Assembly (NCBI GenBank): GCA_030610915.1
Contig: JAUWQS010000138.1
Location: forward strand, 1 to 5,462
Length of the DNA: 5,462 nucleotides
Direction of reading: 5' to 3'
Source: Pseudomonadota bacterium
Lineage (GTDB): Bacteria; Desulfobacterota; Syntrophia; Syntrophales; JADFWA01
Each line of letters begins with the position of its first letter. The stretch's first letter is position 1. Made by a program: the position numbers and the translations under genes. Shown in pieces: positions 5,055-5,462 of this stretch. Below the pieces are notes generated by a model. The model saw nothing but the letters and a program-made list of their open reading frames with translations. It was not told where the DNA came from and made no database searches.

Positions 5055-5311
5055 TGCATATTGAGGCCACCAAAACCTTCCTAAAGCTTCACAAAAAGCT
5101 TAATCCCGAGATTAAAAATCAGGTCAAAAAGGCATTGATTTTCTTCCAAAAAGACCCATCTCATCCATCATTAGGTCATAAAAAAATGGCCGGCCAAGAA
5201 GACATTTATGAAATTCGCGTGTCGAAAAACTATCGAATTACTTACACAAAATCTGGGGATACAGCTATCCTTCGTAAAGTTGGCACCCACGATATTTTAA
5301 GCAAGCCTTGA
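5054..5311 (+). CDS. RelE/ParE-fold toxin of a type II toxin-antitoxin pair
   Basis: This 85-residue basic protein has the usual length and layout of the RelE/ParE superfamily. Two N-terminal helices (TKTFLKLHKKLNPEIKNQVKKALIFFQKDP, about 6-35) are followed by a sheet with GHKKMAGQEDIYEIRVSKNYRITYTKSGDTAILRKVGTHDIL. The IYEIRVSKNYRITY strand pair and the final VGTHDIL strand are the strongest family marks. Related toxins are mostly ribosome-dependent mRNA nucleases; some (ParE) poison gyrase, and the sequence does not decide which. The ATG overlaps the antitoxin stop. The pairing of an AbrB-type antitoxin with a RelE-type toxin is a known mix of families. The gene looks complete. A T7 run follows the stop at 5313-5319 without a clear stem before it. 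Confidence 0.87.
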   Translation: MHIEATKTFLKLHKKLNPEIKNQVKKALIFFQKDPSHPSLGHKKMAGQEDIYEIRVSKNYRITYTKSGDTAILRKVGTHDILSKP

Positions 5312-5319
5312 TTTTTTTC

Positions 5320-5462
5320 CACTAAGGGACTGGAAATAAATAACTCATCGTTTTCGCATCCCTGCTTCAGGCCATCTTTAGCCGATCTTCAATCACAAAA
5401 TCCTCGACGTAGCCATGCTATGCCTGCGGTTTTGTTCAATCTGATCGACTAAACCTGACCTA
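5320..5462. other. Non-coding tail, possible dispersed-repeat or mobile-element remnant
   Basis: I find no supported gene in the last 143 bases. The segment starts with CACTAAGGGACTGGAAATAA just after the toxin gene and contains GTAGCCATGCTATG (5411-5424), which is nearly palindromic. It resembles repeat sequence seen beside toxin-antitoxin genes in repeat-rich genomes. That is an impression only; the right edge of the window cuts it, so boundaries and copy number are unknown. Confidence 0.3.

Overview
The window looks like chromosomal DNA of a Gram-negative anaerobe, most likely a Desulfobacterota (delta-proteobacterial) or Nitrospirota-type genome. This assignment is an inference. It rests on a TonB-dependent outer-membrane receptor, a DUF2162 / MotA-TolQ-ExbB / DUF2149 gene set that I know from delta-proteobacteria and methanogens, medium GC content, and short-repeat debris in almost every intergenic gap.

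Positions 1-4600 form one minus-strand transcription unit. It starts at a promoter near 4573-4600 and runs through a 5' leader of nearly 500 nt. The leader holds a full cobalamin riboswitch (4304-4561), a strong intrinsic terminator (4205-4243), a second compact cobalamin-type aptamer (4120-4204), and a small hairpin next to the Shine-Dalgarno. The genes follow in this order: a BtuB-like TonB-dependent receptor (4077-2121), a DUF2162 membrane protein (1780-1025), an ExbB/TolQ-like proton-channel subunit (1034-441), and a DUF2149 protein with an ExbD-like N-terminus (323 to beyond position 1). Together they look like a B12-repressed uptake system for corrinoid or cobalt: receptor, dedicated energising motor, and an extra membrane component. 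In related organisms a CobN-like chelatase gene is often nearby, so the sequence past position 1 may carry one.

Three things mark this unit. Two aptamers of different architecture lie in tandem around a terminator. The receptor has a one-base frameshift in a T7 run inside its signal peptide. A 226-bp non-coding element with imperfect terminal inverted repeats and a 6-bp target duplication (1866-2103) sits between the receptor and DUF2162. Other intergenic structures are a G11 hairpin (1810-1837) and a CGGTTCA-repeat hairpin (356-440). A roughly 100-nt repeat-like expansion also lies inside the peripheral arm of the first riboswitch.

Positions 4728-5311 hold a divergent plus-strand toxin-antitoxin pair: an AbrB/MazE-fold antitoxin and a RelE/ParE-fold toxin with a 1-nt overlap, behind a good sigma-70-type promoter. 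The last 150 bases hold no gene I can support and look like dispersed-repeat sequence.
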